Source of the DNA: Istiophorus platypterus
Taxonomy: Eukaryota > Chordata > Actinopteri > Istiophoriformes > Istiophoridae
DNA length: 64,000 nucleotides
Assembly: GCA_016859345.1 (NCBI GenBank)
Contig: CM029126.1
Span: 7,619,527 to 7,683,526 of the forward strand
Direction of reading: 5' to 3'
The position numbers were made by a program, and so were the translations under genes. The notes under the pieces were generated by a model that saw only the letters and a list, made by a program, of their open reading frames with translations, made no database searches and was not told where the DNA came from. Shown in pieces: positions 35,401 to 47,923 of this stretch. The number at the start of each line of letters is the position of its first letter. The stretch's first letter is position 1.

Positions 35401-36710
35401 TTATTTTTCTTGATTTGTTGTTCCTAAAGGGAGCAACAGCAGCACAAAGAATACTGAAGCAACTGCTATTAAAACAATAAGCAGACTCCTTGGTGGTGAA
35501 CGGTTCGGCAGTCGACTAGTGTTGTAATAATCATCAAAAAGGGCCTCTGAGAATTTGTGGGCAGAGGTTGACTTAAGGATGATGGAGAAACTGAGGGGGA
35601 TTATAATGTAGCAGAACATTAGAAACAGTTCTCCTTAGATAACATACAACTGTGCCACATTGATTAGAGCACTACCATTTGAAAATTAAAAGTAGAGGTG
35701 TCTATTTCAAATGTGATAAATGTGATATAATGTCAGCTGGTGTTAGTTTTAACTATTGTATATACAGTTACTGTAGGTGATACTGGACAATTTTATCTCT
35801 TTGGGCACTAACTAGACTCATTTGTCAAGGTGTTACAAGCAAAATAAAAGGGGTCGGGAACCACTATATTAATCTTTAACAGGGGTATTGTGTAAGCTTA
35901 TTGTATGTTTTTGCAACATAAAATCTTTATTTGAAAAGTAACTACTGACTGTAAGTCGGAGAAATGTAGTGGAGTAAAAAGTACAGTATTTCCCTATGAA
36001 ATGCAGTGGAGTTGATGTATAAAGTAGCACAAGATGGAAACACTCATGCAGATTCAGTTTCCTTCCACTGCTGCTGGACAAGCGGCAGACACGGATACTG
36101 AAATGTGATGAAAGTTTACCTTTATAAACTGATGGAGACAGTAAAGCAGCCAGGTGTGAGAAAGACCGAGCGGGGATGATGTTTGTCTTCAGATTATATA
36201 AGCACACTTATGAAAGGATGTTCGCTCGTTTTGCTAAAAAAACTTTGGAAACTTGGTTATTTCTTCCTGCTTCTCTTCTCTCTTTCCTTCCTTCTCTGCC
36301 TCCTTCCTCCATCTACCTCTCAATCTAGCAGTCATGCTAATGATCCTGCTGTCTGCCGTGGCAGTTTCTTATAATACAACTTAACAGCAACGAACAGGAG
36401 TATAGGTATTTTAAAACTCTGCTGCAAGCAACCTCTCTCTCTCTCTCTTGCACACACACACCTACACAGAGTTGCATGCCTACGCTGTGTTACTATTCAG
36501 CAGGGAACCTATGCTGAGGTCCAGATTGAAAATGTGATGTCTGCTAATGCATTCAGAACAGAGGTGAGGCCCGTCCTCTCCTTTTCTGTGAGCCAACAGT
36601 GGGAACACCAGCCCCAATACGGTAAGCTAGAAAGGCGAGCACATTACAGTGGCTGAGTAATGAGAACCATGGAGCTCCAAGTCATTCTCACACACATGCA
36701 CGCACGCATA

Positions 36711-36736
36711 CACACACACACACACACACACACACA
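36711..36736. repeat. CA microsatellite
   Basis: About 13 CA units. Confidence 0.92.
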
Positions 36737-37990
36737 GGCTTGTCTGTATGTGAGCAAGACTCCAGCAGAGTACTACCAGCGCCATGCTCTCCTGATGGTG
36801 ATGCTGTGTGAAGTGCAGAGCTGTTCGACACAGACTCCAGCTGCTGCTGCCCTGTATTCAAATGGTACCACAAGATACCAGCACGCAGTCTCTTGGTTCT
36901 TATTAGGCTCAGCCTCTCACTCTTTTTGTCTCCTTTCCGTGTTTTTTATTTTTTTTGGAAACTCTTGACACATCCCACTTTTACTCTGCTTCCCTCCTCT
37001 CTTTACCTCTCTCCTCTACTTGTCATGTGTGCTGCGCACCTGTGACTGCATCAAATTGCAGCCTATCACAAGAGAAATGAAAGAGGATGTGTGCGGAGAG
37101 AAGTTAATAAGTATTCTTAATTTACTTGCTGACTGCCCTTAAAGAGGACATCTGGGGATTTTCTTGCTTTTTGTGAACGGTATTCAAAAAAAAATAAAAT
37201 TCTTTTACTTCACAATGAAGTGAAACTACCTGAAAGAATCTGAATGAGATCAGTCAGGCTGTGTGCATATGCTCAGAAACGCACAATACAGTATTTATGT
37301 CAGTGTGTGTATTTCTGTGTGTGAATGTACATGCCAGTGAGTGGGTGTTCTGTGACAGCCACATTTTCAGAAACTGTAACAGAGAGGTAAGAGGAGAAGG
37401 ACTGCATCCTGCAGCTGTGTCTGAGTGAGTGTGTGTGTGTGTTTGTGCAATTGATGGCTGTGGTTGCAGGGCCCGAAATGTGTGGGATGGAAAAAGAAAA
37501 GGCTGGATGGAAAGATGCTGATGCAGGATGGTGTCTGTGTTTATGACGGGAGTGCAGGGAAAGCGGATTGTGAAGGATTCATATCAGATTTGTACTACAT
37601 TAAAAACAGGATGCGCTGGCACAGCATTGACAGAAACACATTAGCGTACACTTCTTACATGTACATTCAGAATTCGCTTCATCAGGTTCACCAACCTGTC
37701 CACACAGCGTCCAAACAATGCATCAGCCATACCTGGTATAAAGAATGTCCATGACGCATCCTGGCCTGAGAGGTGCAGTTGCTGTTTGTCTAAAGGCCAT
37801 AAAGATTATTTGGCGAATGTAAAGGTATATCATATGTTTTCATATGATACAAGTAATAATTAAAAAAATTAACACTTTTCCACATCACTGTAGAACTCCC
37901 AATAAAAAAAAGATTTTATAATCTTTACATTATAAACGTTTTGATCATATGATCCTTAAGTTCACAAAATTGCTATGATCAGCCTCTTTT

Positions 37991-38038
37991 ATACAAACAG
38001 CTTTAGAAACAGTAATCCGTTTCTAAAGCTGTTTGTAT
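37991..38038. repeat. Perfect 20-bp inverted repeat with 8-nt loop
   Basis: Left arm 37991-38010 (ATACAAACAGCTTTAGAAAC) and right arm 38019-38038 are exact reverse complements. They are separated by AGTAATCC. The pairing does not extend past the arms. No poly(T) stop or flanking hairpin extension marks it as an RNA gene. Confidence 0.9.
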
Positions 38039-38159
38039 CAGTAGATATCCCTGCTAATCCAACTAAACATGGCATCATTTGGACGATAACTTCTTTTAAG
38101 GTCACTTGACATGAAAAGTAAATGGGAATAGTGAAACAGTACTAAATATATTAAAATTA

Positions 38160-38350
38160 AGGCTGCGACTAACAGTTATCTATTTTATTGATTAATCTCA
38201 TTTTAATCTAATTTTTCTGAGTTTTTCCAATTATTCTCTTAATCTATAAAGATAAACAGAGAAAGTTAGGAAAAGCTTTCAATACAGATCCCTGGAGTCC
38301 AAAGTGATAAGTTGTTGTTGCCAATAATCATGTGTTGATCCACTAAATAA
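38160..38350. repeat. MITE-like remnant
   Basis: Begins GGCTGCGACTAACAGTTATC, followed by TTGATTAATCTC, the start of the same AT-rich repeat family; the right end is degraded. Confidence 0.45.
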
Positions 38351-39062
38351 TCAACATATAATTTATATTCTAAAACAATGGTGGACTTTACATCATAATA
38401 CCATTTGAGCCCTTATCTTTGGTTCTCTTGTTGAGTTCTAATTGTTGTTTTTGATAGTCTCTAAAATGAAACCGGTAGATTCCTACTGGGCTTTGGAAAA
38501 ATGGACAAACACAATCAGCAGCTGCAGAAGCAGCAGTGACGGTGATGCAGTTCATTTCTGTCAAACATCATAACCAAGTCAAATTTTAACACATCTAGAC
38601 ATGATACACGCAAGTTGTAAGATCCAGTGTGTCCGAAACTTTCCTTGGATGCAACTGTCTCTAAATGAACCCGCTTAGAAATACGCTCCTTAGAACTGCG
38701 GAACTTGCCAGAGAATTATCACATTTTAAAGTTTACTTCGGTATTAAAGTGGGTGGTTGACAGCTGCCATCACAGCCACTGGTACATAGCAAACAGGAAC
38801 TGTTGATAGAGAATTCGGCGAAGCTTATTTTCCAAAATGTACACGAGTACCACCAAAGAAAAGGAGGTTTCCTCGGTGAAAATGTGCTACGTTTACGTCC
38901 ATTTGCTGGGTTTTTAATACTGAAGACCGGGCCACGTTACCGGCGGCGACTCGAGACGGACGCGGATCCGCGGAACTGTTGGTGAGAAGTTAGCTAGCGA
39001 CACAACCTCCGCCTGGCTTGTGGAAACGACGTTAAACCTGAGGCGTTTGTGGAGGTAATTAA

Positions 39063-39118
39063 GCAAAAACAAACAAACAAACAAACAAAAAAGTATAAAT
39101 GAATAAATAAATAAATAA
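39063..39118. repeat. CAAA and TAAA/AATA tandem repeats
   Basis: Five ACAA-type units followed by AATA units, inside the first intron of the candidate transcript. Confidence 0.85.
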
Positions 39119-39519
39119 TAAGTTTAGCGCTAGATAATGAAGGTTAGCTACGAGGTCAGTTAGTTAGTTAGCGAAACAACAGCCAGCAGTTACATTCTCC
39201 TCTGAGGCTAAAGCTAACTTCACCCCTCAGGTGGACGGTTGTCGACGCCGCAGTCTCTTTGGGGAAGAGACGGATCAAAATCATCCAAGATCAGGCGGCA
39301 GGGAGCGTTTTTGGTAAGTCTCCTCAAACTGGGCTCTCACTGCCCCCATCAAGGCGAAGATTGGCCGGGTCTCTCGATCACACACACCCCCCAGGCGTTT
39401 ATCACTGTGGAGGACAGGTGACTGTAGGAGAAGCACAGGTGTGAATAATAAACTCGTAACTTGGAGCCTCGCTTTGGACCAATGACAGATACTCTGATGG
39501 ATTAGGATGTGATTTTTAG

Positions 39520-39639
39520 ATGCCAGCTTCACCAGCTGACCGGGGCCTTAATGGCGACCTGCTGAGGCCTCTCAGTTTGCAGCTGCATGTTCTTCCTCTG
39601 GCCGCCGGCCTGGTCTACTTTGGCAATGGCAACTCTTAA
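39520..39639 (+). CDS. Hypothetical 39-codon small ORF in candidate exon 3
   Basis: The ATG is the first codon after the candidate acceptor; stop TAA is 39637-39639. The peptide begins MPASPADRGLNGDLL and contains SLQLHVLPLAAGLVYFGNG, a hydrophobic stretch just long enough to touch a membrane. Codons favour C or G in the third position, unlike the AT-rich surroundings. After splicing the same frame stays open leftward through exon 2 to a stop in exon 1 at 38921-38923, without another ATG. The start context is poor (T at -3). No family recognised; could be chance. Confidence 0.25.
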   Translation: MPASPADRGLNGDLLRPLSLQLHVLPLAAGLVYFGNGNS

Positions 39640-39662
39640 GTTGCCCAAATGGTAGTTTAGAC

Positions 39663-39712
39663 TGATGGATGGATGATGGATGATGGATGGATGGATGATG
39701 GATGGATGGACT
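39663..39712. repeat. GGAT (ATGGATGG) tandem repeat
   Basis: About 50 bp of GATG/GATGGATG units, just after the small ORF. Confidence 0.9.
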
Positions 39713-40743
39713 GATGCCTTTTTCATCACTGCACATAAAATGCAATGAAACGTTGTTGAGCATCCTCATCCCAGCACTGTATAAATTATGGCATAGAAAA
39801 CTTAAGTAAATAAATGGAAATACAGAAATTATAAATAGTAAGATATAACAGTTTTAAAGTATTGCACATATTCCTCTTGGCGTGCGTGTGAGTGTGTGTG
39901 TGTGAGTGTGTGTGTGTGTATGTGTGTGTGTGGTGTGTTAAGACAGGCGACTTATCCACTGTGCGCTGGAATAGTCTGCAGCCTCTGCTGTTTTGCATAT
40001 GGATAAGGAGTTATAGATAATAGATACAAGGATGGATGGATTTGATGCTAGTTGTTTATTCTAAATAATAAAACTGTAATCAGTGGTTCTGTTTCCTCTT
40101 GTGCTGCCTTTTTTTCCATGCTTGTTTACAGATTGGACTAAAATAACTCTGTCCTGTAGGATAAAAGTAATTTTATATTCCTGTTCCTTGTATTTGTATC
40201 TACTTTGTATTTGTGGGAGATCACTGCATGAATATTGGCGTGCTTGATGATGTTCATAATGAGCTGTACAAATGAATTTATAATGACAGAAATTCTGAAT
40301 GAAAGTTCTGCCCATCACTTGCTGTGCCTGATAATAACAAGAGTAGATGGCACTGATGAAGCCACGTCACAATAAGAGGGAAAGCTGAAATATCTATTAT
40401 TTCTGAGGTGAAAATTATGACTGAAGCCCTACATTCAGTACGCTGTCCACCTTTTGCCCAGTGGTATACTCATTTTAAAAGACAGGCATCTCATCCATGG
40501 TAGAATCCAGGGACACCAGTACATGCTAATGGGGCAGCTCCCTGGACCTACAGTTTCTAATCACACAACCTATCTGTAAAAGACACTGACTCTGTATTTT
40601 AGACCCTGCTGCAGCCTGCCCCTTTCTCTCTTTCTCGTCCCCCTCCCCTGTCTCTCTCATACTATCTTTTCTCAGACTCACATGTATGTGGATGTTTGAG
40701 CACAAGCAAGTGCACCTAAACTCACACAAAGGCTCCAAAATGC

Positions 40744-40746
40744 ACG

Positions 40747-40816
<70 letters not shown>
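40744..40816. repeat. CG then CA microsatellite
   Basis: Short CG run (about 5 units) continuing into about 31 CA units. Alternating CG/CA is the strongest Z-DNA-prone pattern. Confidence 0.97.
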
Positions 40817-40817
<1 letters not shown>

Positions 40818-43440
40818 CAGGAGTGGGGCCTCCAGCTCCTGGGTGTTTTGCGGGTTGGATTCACACCGATGCTTTCTCTGACTGCACTATTGTTATTTAA
40901 ATGTGGGAGGGCGATCAGCAGCAAGCATTAATGGCGTCCTCAGCACTGCGGATGCAGCGCAAGACACACACATTTAGACTCACAAAAGCCCGCACGCATA
41001 GACATCTGCGCGTGCACATGCAGACACACACTTTCACGCAAGCCTTGTGGATGCACCTTGAGGGCCATATGAATAACAAATACCTCTGCCATCTGCAATA
41101 CCACAGAGTATTTCCAACCATTTCGGCACATTAGTCAGCAGTCCTTTGACTTAAGCTCTCCACGCACCACTTGGTGTATTAGCAACGCTCTCCTCGGCTA
41201 CGATACACTGCATTTAAGGGTGCAGTTTGAAGAGAAGTTTGTTTTCTGAGATTAAACTTTATGTCGCTGCTGATCTGACCTTGTCCTCTCGAGTTTGATG
41301 TAGTGGGAGGTGCTTGAGTCGTTTGCTGCGGCGATGTTTTGTTCTGTCAAGGCCAATCAGAGCCTAGCTTGAATACCTGTGGTGATGGTATCCTTTTAAA
41401 CTGGTGAAGACCTCCCCCACCCTCTCGACACTGCCAGACCAAATGGGATTGGACAGGCACCCCTGGCCATTAACACTTGATCCTTACCTGATTTGTTTCT
41501 CTCTAGAAAACCACAACTGAAATGGTTGGAAACATTGCCTTTCAATTCCACATGATATGTGTAGTTTTTAATTTAGTAATATTCTTGGACAATGGTGTTT
41601 CGGTATTTGTGGTCTAGGGGATATTGAAGTCAACCATGGGCATTTCGATTAGGTTTGGGGTCATTCATTCAGTTTTCATACCTAAACTTTATAATAATTT
41701 GAGAAACAGTATGAAGAAGGGCATTCTTTACTGTGATTACTGTAGGCATGGCTAAGTTCTATCAGTAATGAAGGCAATACTCAAAAATAAATCCTGTTAG
41801 ACACATTGGCCATAAACTTTTCACCAATATATTGGTATAAGTAAATTAAAGTCATTGTTGCCATTACATTGTTTGTTTTCTAGAGAGCAGAGACATTTAT
41901 TTTTCAGCAGTAAATTATCTTAGTACATTTCTTGGTCATAGTTCTTAAATAACCAAGTTTAAGCGAATTATTCCAAAAAAGTTTATATGTTTATGTAAAA
42001 ATGCAAATATTGGTATAAATAAATATTGTACTACTATTAGTACATACTTTTAACTGAATTTTTGATAGTGGGAATGGCCTCAAAAATCCATTATTGCTTG
42101 GACTCCACTCCAGATTGTCCATACAATGGTAATTGTTTTTATACTAGACTAGGGTTTGACGTTAATAAACTAGAGACCATGACATGATACCATCTAGTTG
42201 TTTTACTGAGAAACAGTTTCTCAGTTGAGTTTCCATAAAAATATGTTACATTACAATATATACTGATTTGTCAGTTCCCCGGACAGACCTTGCTAAAACG
42301 AATTCAATCTAACACAGCAGTCCTGCAATAAATCCTACCTTTAAGAAGGTTATAATTTTCAGTTTGTGTTGAAACTGTTCGAGAGGTGCTGATTCATCTT
42401 TCTGACCATTTTGTAGGTTGTAGTTTGTGTATCTTATAAACTGAGTGTATAGTGATGTCATGATATAAAATTATAAATACTGTGGTGATGGGATCATGGG
42501 AGGGCGGGAGGGTGGCACAAATAGCTTGGCTGGAACTGTCAGATGTAAAATTTTGCAACTACTCTTTGATGCAGTTTATTAGGAAATTACTAGATCCCTT
42601 TCTCAACTGTTCAAAGCCCTGCATATGAACAAAAACCTGCTGATGACTGTGATGATGGTATAACTTTAGACCCTTAAAAGATACCCCCATTTTAGCACAT
42701 AAGCCCTGAAATAATGTTCCCAAAATAACCGTTCTTCACTCCTTGTGATTAATGTCATAACCCTGGTGTTCTTTGAAAGATAACTCTTTAAATTTTACCA
42801 CCAAATGGTCAAAATGGGTATGAGATACTGGATTAAAGTTACAGAGGCACAAACATGGTAGAAGTGGAACTTTCGTTGCCACATCTGATTTTTTTGTGGA
42901 GTCAAACAGGGAATATAAAGGCCTGTAGTTGGACCTTTTTGTGTGGAAAACCCTTTGGAGCCATAAGCACAAGTCTGAACCAATTCTGTGGCAACAGCTG
43001 TTGCAGTGATATAGGGATCCTAAAACTCTCTGCACAGATAGAATCAAGAGACCTAGAGCTTTCAAACAATATATAATTTGTCAGGGCTGTGTGAAGATTA
43101 AGTCAGGCACAGACCAAAACACACCTGCTACCAAGGCCAAAGTGTCCCATGGGTGGGCTGGTGCATTTTAAAGGGTAAATACGTTGAAATATTGAGCATC
43201 TTTCTCACCCCAATTGAAAATGTTCCATAGGTCTTAACCATTTTCATATTATATACTTTATTCTGTCCTCCGAAGGGATAACAAAGTAAACAATATTAAA
43301 ACAATTGTCAGACTAGATGGTAATGTATCTTAAGGGGCTTTTAGAACATATTTAAATATTCCTCTTTATCGAGAGTAAGGTTTATATCAAAACTCTTTGT
43401 CTTCCTCACAGTTTAACATGGAGAGTCTCCGGCTTGCGTG

Positions 43441-43482
43441 CTTTATCTAATCTAATCTTTATCTAATCTTTATCTAATCAAA
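43441..43482. repeat. TTTATCTAATC tandem repeat
   Basis: Four near copies of a TATCTAATCT unit. Confidence 0.85.
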
Positions 43483-44448
43483 GCAACACTGTTACTTACT
43501 GCCCAGAGAAATCAGTTAACTACACATCAACTCTTTTATACTGCCATTTCTCATATACAATCAGTCCTAATATCATGTAATATAAAGAACAAAAGGCGAT
43601 GTCATTAGAAAGAGCCGACTCGTGAAAGAGATACAGAGTGTCTCCCTGGGTGTGTGCACACTATTGTCATTTAGTTCTGCCTGCTTGGAGGTCTGGTTGG
43701 CATTGGTGTTGTTTTGTATCAGCTTGTGGGTTAAATCTCAGCTTTTGTAGCAACAAGCATGGATATGTGCTTTTGTGTTTTGCATGTGTGTTCGTGTTTG
43801 TGTGCGTGTGTGTGTGCACACACAGGAATGCATTTGTGTGAGCGTGTGTGTGTTGCAAAGTGTTGTCAGAAGTGATCCCATTTTCATTACTCACTGGCTC
43901 AAAGAAGGAGGTGAGGCCCTGGCTTGCAGCAGTGATAAATGCATTACCCCAATAAACCCCGTCTCCACTGAGGTGCTGAATGCTGACACACACACAGACT
44001 TTCTCGCTCTCGCGCTCTCTCACTCACTCACACACACACACAAACACACACAAACACACTAAGGAAGGGAGAGAAAGTTGGTTGGCGACAGAAAGAGGGA
44101 TGGATAGATAAAGGGAGTAAAGAGACAATCAGATGGGAAGAGAAAGACAGTGACAGGTAGGAGCAGATGAGAAAGCGGAGATGGAGTAAGGGAATGGGGA
44201 AAAAAACAGCAGAGATGGGAAGACAAGGAAAAGCGAAAGGAAAAGTGACAGGTGCCGAGGAAAAAAGAGCGACAGGAAAGAGAGGAGATGGAGGAAAAGA
44301 AGCAGACAAGCACTACAGAGATGGAGGAGGAGGAGGCGGGAGGAGGGTGCAGGTAGACAGAAGGTTAGGGGTAGTAGGGTGCTAATGACTGTATGCAGAG
44401 CAGGACTGTGGGGCAGGCAGGAGCTTGTGGGGACAGAGGTATGGGTGG

Positions 44449-44451
<3 letters not shown>

Positions 44452-44515
<64 letters not shown>
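44452..44515. repeat. TG microsatellite
   Basis: About 32 TG units, followed by GGTG and GGAT units to about 44540. Confidence 0.97.
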
Positions 44516-44523
<8 letters not shown>

Positions 44524-44695
44524 GGTGGATGGATGGATGGAGAGAAGTCTAGGTGGAGTGAAGGGAGGGAGGACAGAGGTGAAGGAGCAGTGGTGTCCAG
44601 CTGGCCTCTTCCTTGGCCCCTCATTAGAGCAGCATAGGTCTGTCGTGAATTGTAATCCTGGAGGAGCAGGGGAGAGTAGATGTATATACTGTAGA

Positions 44696-44696
<1 letters not shown>

Positions 44697-44769
<73 letters not shown>

Positions 44770-44774
44770 GTGTT
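44697..44774. repeat. TG microsatellite
   Basis: About 38 TG units with one TTG interruption; 180 bases from the previous array. Confidence 0.97.
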
Positions 44775-45205
44775 TCAAGAGTGTCCGTGCACCTGACTGT
44801 GTATGTGATATCATGTATGTTTGCATAAATCTGACTGTAAGGGGTAGTGTACTTGTGTGTGAGTTTATTTAAGTGAGTGAGTGTAAGTATGACTGCAAGA
44901 ACATGAGTGTGCATGTGCTATATAATTTGTGTGTTTCCTATTGTGTGTGATCGAGTATGTGATAAAAGATATACTCTATTTGTGTGTTTACTTATGCATA
45001 TGTGTGACTGAAAATGCTTGTGTGGGCATATTATAAAATGAATGTATGCATATATATAGCATGGTTAAAGATTTGCGAGTCTTTTGTATGAATGCCCATG
45101 AGTGTGTGTATAATGGTGTGCTGTGTGTGTTTATAGCATTTGTGTGTACATATGTGGGCCTGTATGTATGCAGTGCGTTTCCATGAACATATGTGACTGA
45201 CTGAC

Positions 45206-45270
45206 TGTGTGTGTGTGTGTGTGTGTGTGCGTGTTTGTGTGTGTGTGTGTGTGTGTACGAATCCCCCCTC

Positions 45271-45316
<46 letters not shown>
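45206..45316. repeat. TG array followed by TC array
   Basis: TG to 45256, a short CCCCCCTCCC spacer, then about 21 TC units (45274-45316). Confidence 0.95.
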
Positions 45317-45318
<2 letters not shown>

Positions 45319-45890
45319 TCACAGCCCACCACTTCTAGTAATGAGGTGAAGGTGGGAGCGGATCAGAACCCTTAGCAGAGTGGACCGGCCCTGTCCTCAG
45401 TCGCAACTACATGCGGGTCAGGCCTCCCTCATTAGCCGCCATCACAGTGACATCACAGGCGAAAGCGCCGGTGTGCAAATTGAGAACACCAAGTTCACCG
45501 AATCAAATCAGAACTTCGGCTGAGACCCACTGAATCCCGGCTTAAAGAAAGGAAAAAAAAAAACAGGAAAAAAAAGGCAAGCAGGTCTTTCTTAATGTCG
45601 TTTTGGGATTCCTGTGGAATTAGAAGAGGATTCAGATTTGGTGTGTTGGGGGGGTCAGATGGGGAGGAAAAGGAGAGGCTGAGTGGATTGGAGGGCAGAA
45701 TACAATTAAAAGGGAGCAGAGAGTCAAGGGGACTGACCTGGCGATGGGAGAGGAGAGGAGGGGAGAGGGGCCAGTTCTGAGTGCACGTGCACCACATAAT
45801 GAAAGGTTGAACTTTTTGTGGCCGGGGTGGCATACCAAATCAACTCACCCTGGGAGTGTCGAGTGAGACAGAGCAGGGCAGGACTGGAGC

Positions 45891-45930
45891 GAGCGAGAGA
45901 GAGAGACAGAGAGAGACAGAGCGAGAGAGA

Positions 45931-45966
<36 letters not shown>
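45891..45966. repeat. GA (GAGACA) array
   Basis: Purine-only GA repeat with occasional GACA units. The next 500 bases remain purine-rich and generate long spurious open frames. Confidence 0.95.
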
Positions 45967-46139
45967 ACTGCAGCCTGAGAGAGCGAGGAAGGAGATATGG
46001 AAACAACAGGCGACCTGAGCGAAAGAGGCAAAGGCGAAGGAGAGGCAGAGACTTTAACGAGGGACAAGGGAGGCAGAGAGGGACTGAACATGGGAGGGAC
46101 AGAGGGATGTAGACCGTCTCGCTGAATGAGTGGAGAGGA

Positions 46140-46360
46140 GGAGGGTAGAGACGGAGGGAGAGAATGATAGGCCCCAGCTACGTGGCTGCCACGGGGGCCT
46201 GAGTGACAGAAATTAATAATTAGTGACAATGATTGACAGTGCTCCCTCCATCTGCGGCTCTCCGCCGCCTCGCAACGCCTGCCTCCGCCAGCGACCGCGG
46301 GCACAATGAGCTCCAGAGGGATTGTGGGAGATGCACTTGATTGACAACTGCCTCCTGGAG
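46140..46360. promoter_or_regulatory. Candidate developmental enhancer with PBX-MEIS/PREP sites
   Basis: Complex sequence between purine-rich repeats. TGAGTGACAG (46200-46209), TGATTGACAG (46230-46239) and TGATTGACAA (46338-46347) are PBX-MEIS/PREP-type decamers. AATTAATAATTA (46211-46222), a homeodomain site, lies between the first two. A CpG-rich segment (46255-46305) follows. No coding frame recognised. Confidence 0.45.
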
Positions 46361-47909
46361 AGACAAAGGGGGGAGGAGGGCTGGGCAGAGGCAGAGGAGA
46401 GAAAGGAGAGAGTGGAAGAGAGGAGGGGCGGCGTACGAGAGGGAGGGATCGAGGGGAGAGGTGGATGACAGGGGGCAAAGGGGGACAGAAAAAGAGAGGG
46501 GGGTGGGGGGTTTAGGAAGATGGTCAGAGATTTTTTTTTCCCCCCTCTGAGATTGAGGAATGAATTGCTGCTATCAACTCCTCTCTGTCCTCTCTTCCAT
46601 TACCATCCCCACTTTCTCCATCAGACCTTGGGTTGCTCATCTTGCCGTCCCACTACCACCGACGCCACACACTGCTCTATACCGGCGTATAGCACCATTA
46701 TGCAAAAGTGACAAATTTACCACAGGAGGAAGGAGAGGGATAAATAAAGAGGAGAAAATGAGAAAGGGGGCTCAGGCAGTGGGTTTCTGCGGTTAGTGGG
46801 AATAGCCTGTAAATAGCCATCAGCAGGGAATTTGTCACTTTCTCCATCCCTGTCCTGTCTGTTTTGCTCTGTCCATCCTTGCTCCACCCTTCTACTGCCC
46901 CTGCTAGCCATCGCTACTGTCTCTCTCTTTACTGTCAGCAGTTGACACCACTAAGCGTCTTTGGGTTGCCATGCGTCTTGTCTTCCTCTGGACGTCCGAA
47001 TGCATCTGTGTGGGCATGAAGCCTTGTATGATGGTGCACGCACAAGCTATACGATGTGAATTTACACTTTTTTCCTTCTGTCACATTTTCTTTGTCATTT
47101 TATCGCCGTTCCATTCTAATCCTACATTTCTCTCCTTTTCCTGCCCTCCCATCCTATTTTTCTTTCATTTTATACTCTCTTGATCCCCTTTTCCCTCTTT
47201 CCCTCTGGTGTATCCCTCTCTTCATCCTTTTTCCCTTGAATGCCAGGCCTGTTTCAGTCTGCCGTGACATGGCCTGGGCTAATGTGCTCCAGTACGGCTT
47301 AATCGCTGCACAGGTCTCTAAGGCTTACTGCTACACACTGTAACAAAGTACACTATTTTCCTCAGGGCCACAGAGAGAATAGGCTTGCACATAGCACAGC
47401 GAAATCCAATGGGGAATCAGTTTCACATCACAACACATTATTGATCCCCCCCCCCCTCCCAAATAAGACATTTTTTTCATTGTTGTCTGAGTCTGACTTC
47501 CTATCTCTCTGTCCCTTACAGAGGGATGGAGCTCAGGATTAAGGTCATGCCCTAAAGGTAAACACTATAACATGTCTGTTTTTCCCCCAAAATGATCCAT
47601 TTTACTGCTTAATGGTTATTTATACTGTTATAGGGTGCATCACTTGTTCATTTGTACTTTTTTTGTTGTATATCATGTTGTAACAGATGTGGAGTTCTTG
47701 GCTCACTTATGTGGGGCAGCAAATTGTCATTTATTGAAATATTTTTTACAATGAATTAAAGTATTCTTAACATACATCACACATTTTAAAAGCTTTTTTT
47801 TAATCTGATACATTTTATTATATAGTCAATAGTAGAGAGGTAAAAGGAAATGATGGGAAATATGGGGAATGACCTAGCAGTTTGTGGTTAGCAGATTAAA
47901 CCCTTGAGG

Positions 47910-47923
47910 CCACCAGGGCGCCC
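47910..47923 (+). promoter_or_regulatory. CTCF-like motif
   Basis: CCACCAGGGCGCCC matches CCASYAGRKGGCRS at 12 of 14 positions on the plus strand. Confidence 0.35.

Larger units (their letters stand above)
28499..37990. other. Gene desert, left part
   Basis: No recognisable coding exon on either strand; open frames are short and without known motifs. Contents: complex candidate regulatory stretches (29290-29600 and 30540-30960), GA and TC arrays near 33250 and 33416, a decayed Tc1-like element (34830-35400) and a CA array (36711-36736). The rest is AT-rich sequence I cannot assign. Confidence 0.7.
38930..40072 (+). ncRNA. Candidate unrecognised three-exon transcript with small ORF
   Basis: A CpG-rich patch (about 38930-38981) ends in a donor TTG|GTGAGA. 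Exon 2 is 39231-39313, bounded by CACCCCTCAG and TTTTTG|GTAAGT. Exon 3 starts at 39520 after GATTTTTAG. AATAAA lies at 40067-40072. The splice sites are good on the plus strand, and the TTAGCTAGC-type sequence around them is frequent near fish transcription starts. I do not recognise a product. It could be a noncoding RNA, a small-protein gene, or the 5' end of a gene continuing past the window. The start and number of exons are guesses. Confidence 0.35.

Noticed and set aside
37991..38038. Hairpin as a microRNA precursor
   Set aside because: The stem is only 20 bp with perfect pairing and no extension; known precursors are longer with bulges. Kept only as a structural oddity.
44365..44872. 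Long His/Thr- or Cys/Val-rich frames
   Set aside because: Direct translation of TG/CA microsatellites; the same holds at 3592-3953, 20219-20820 and 48315-48727.
45840..46478. 212-codon Ser/Pro/Leu-rich minus-strand frame
   Set aside because: Created by the GA/GAGACA repeat and purine-rich sequence, which lack stop codons in some frames.
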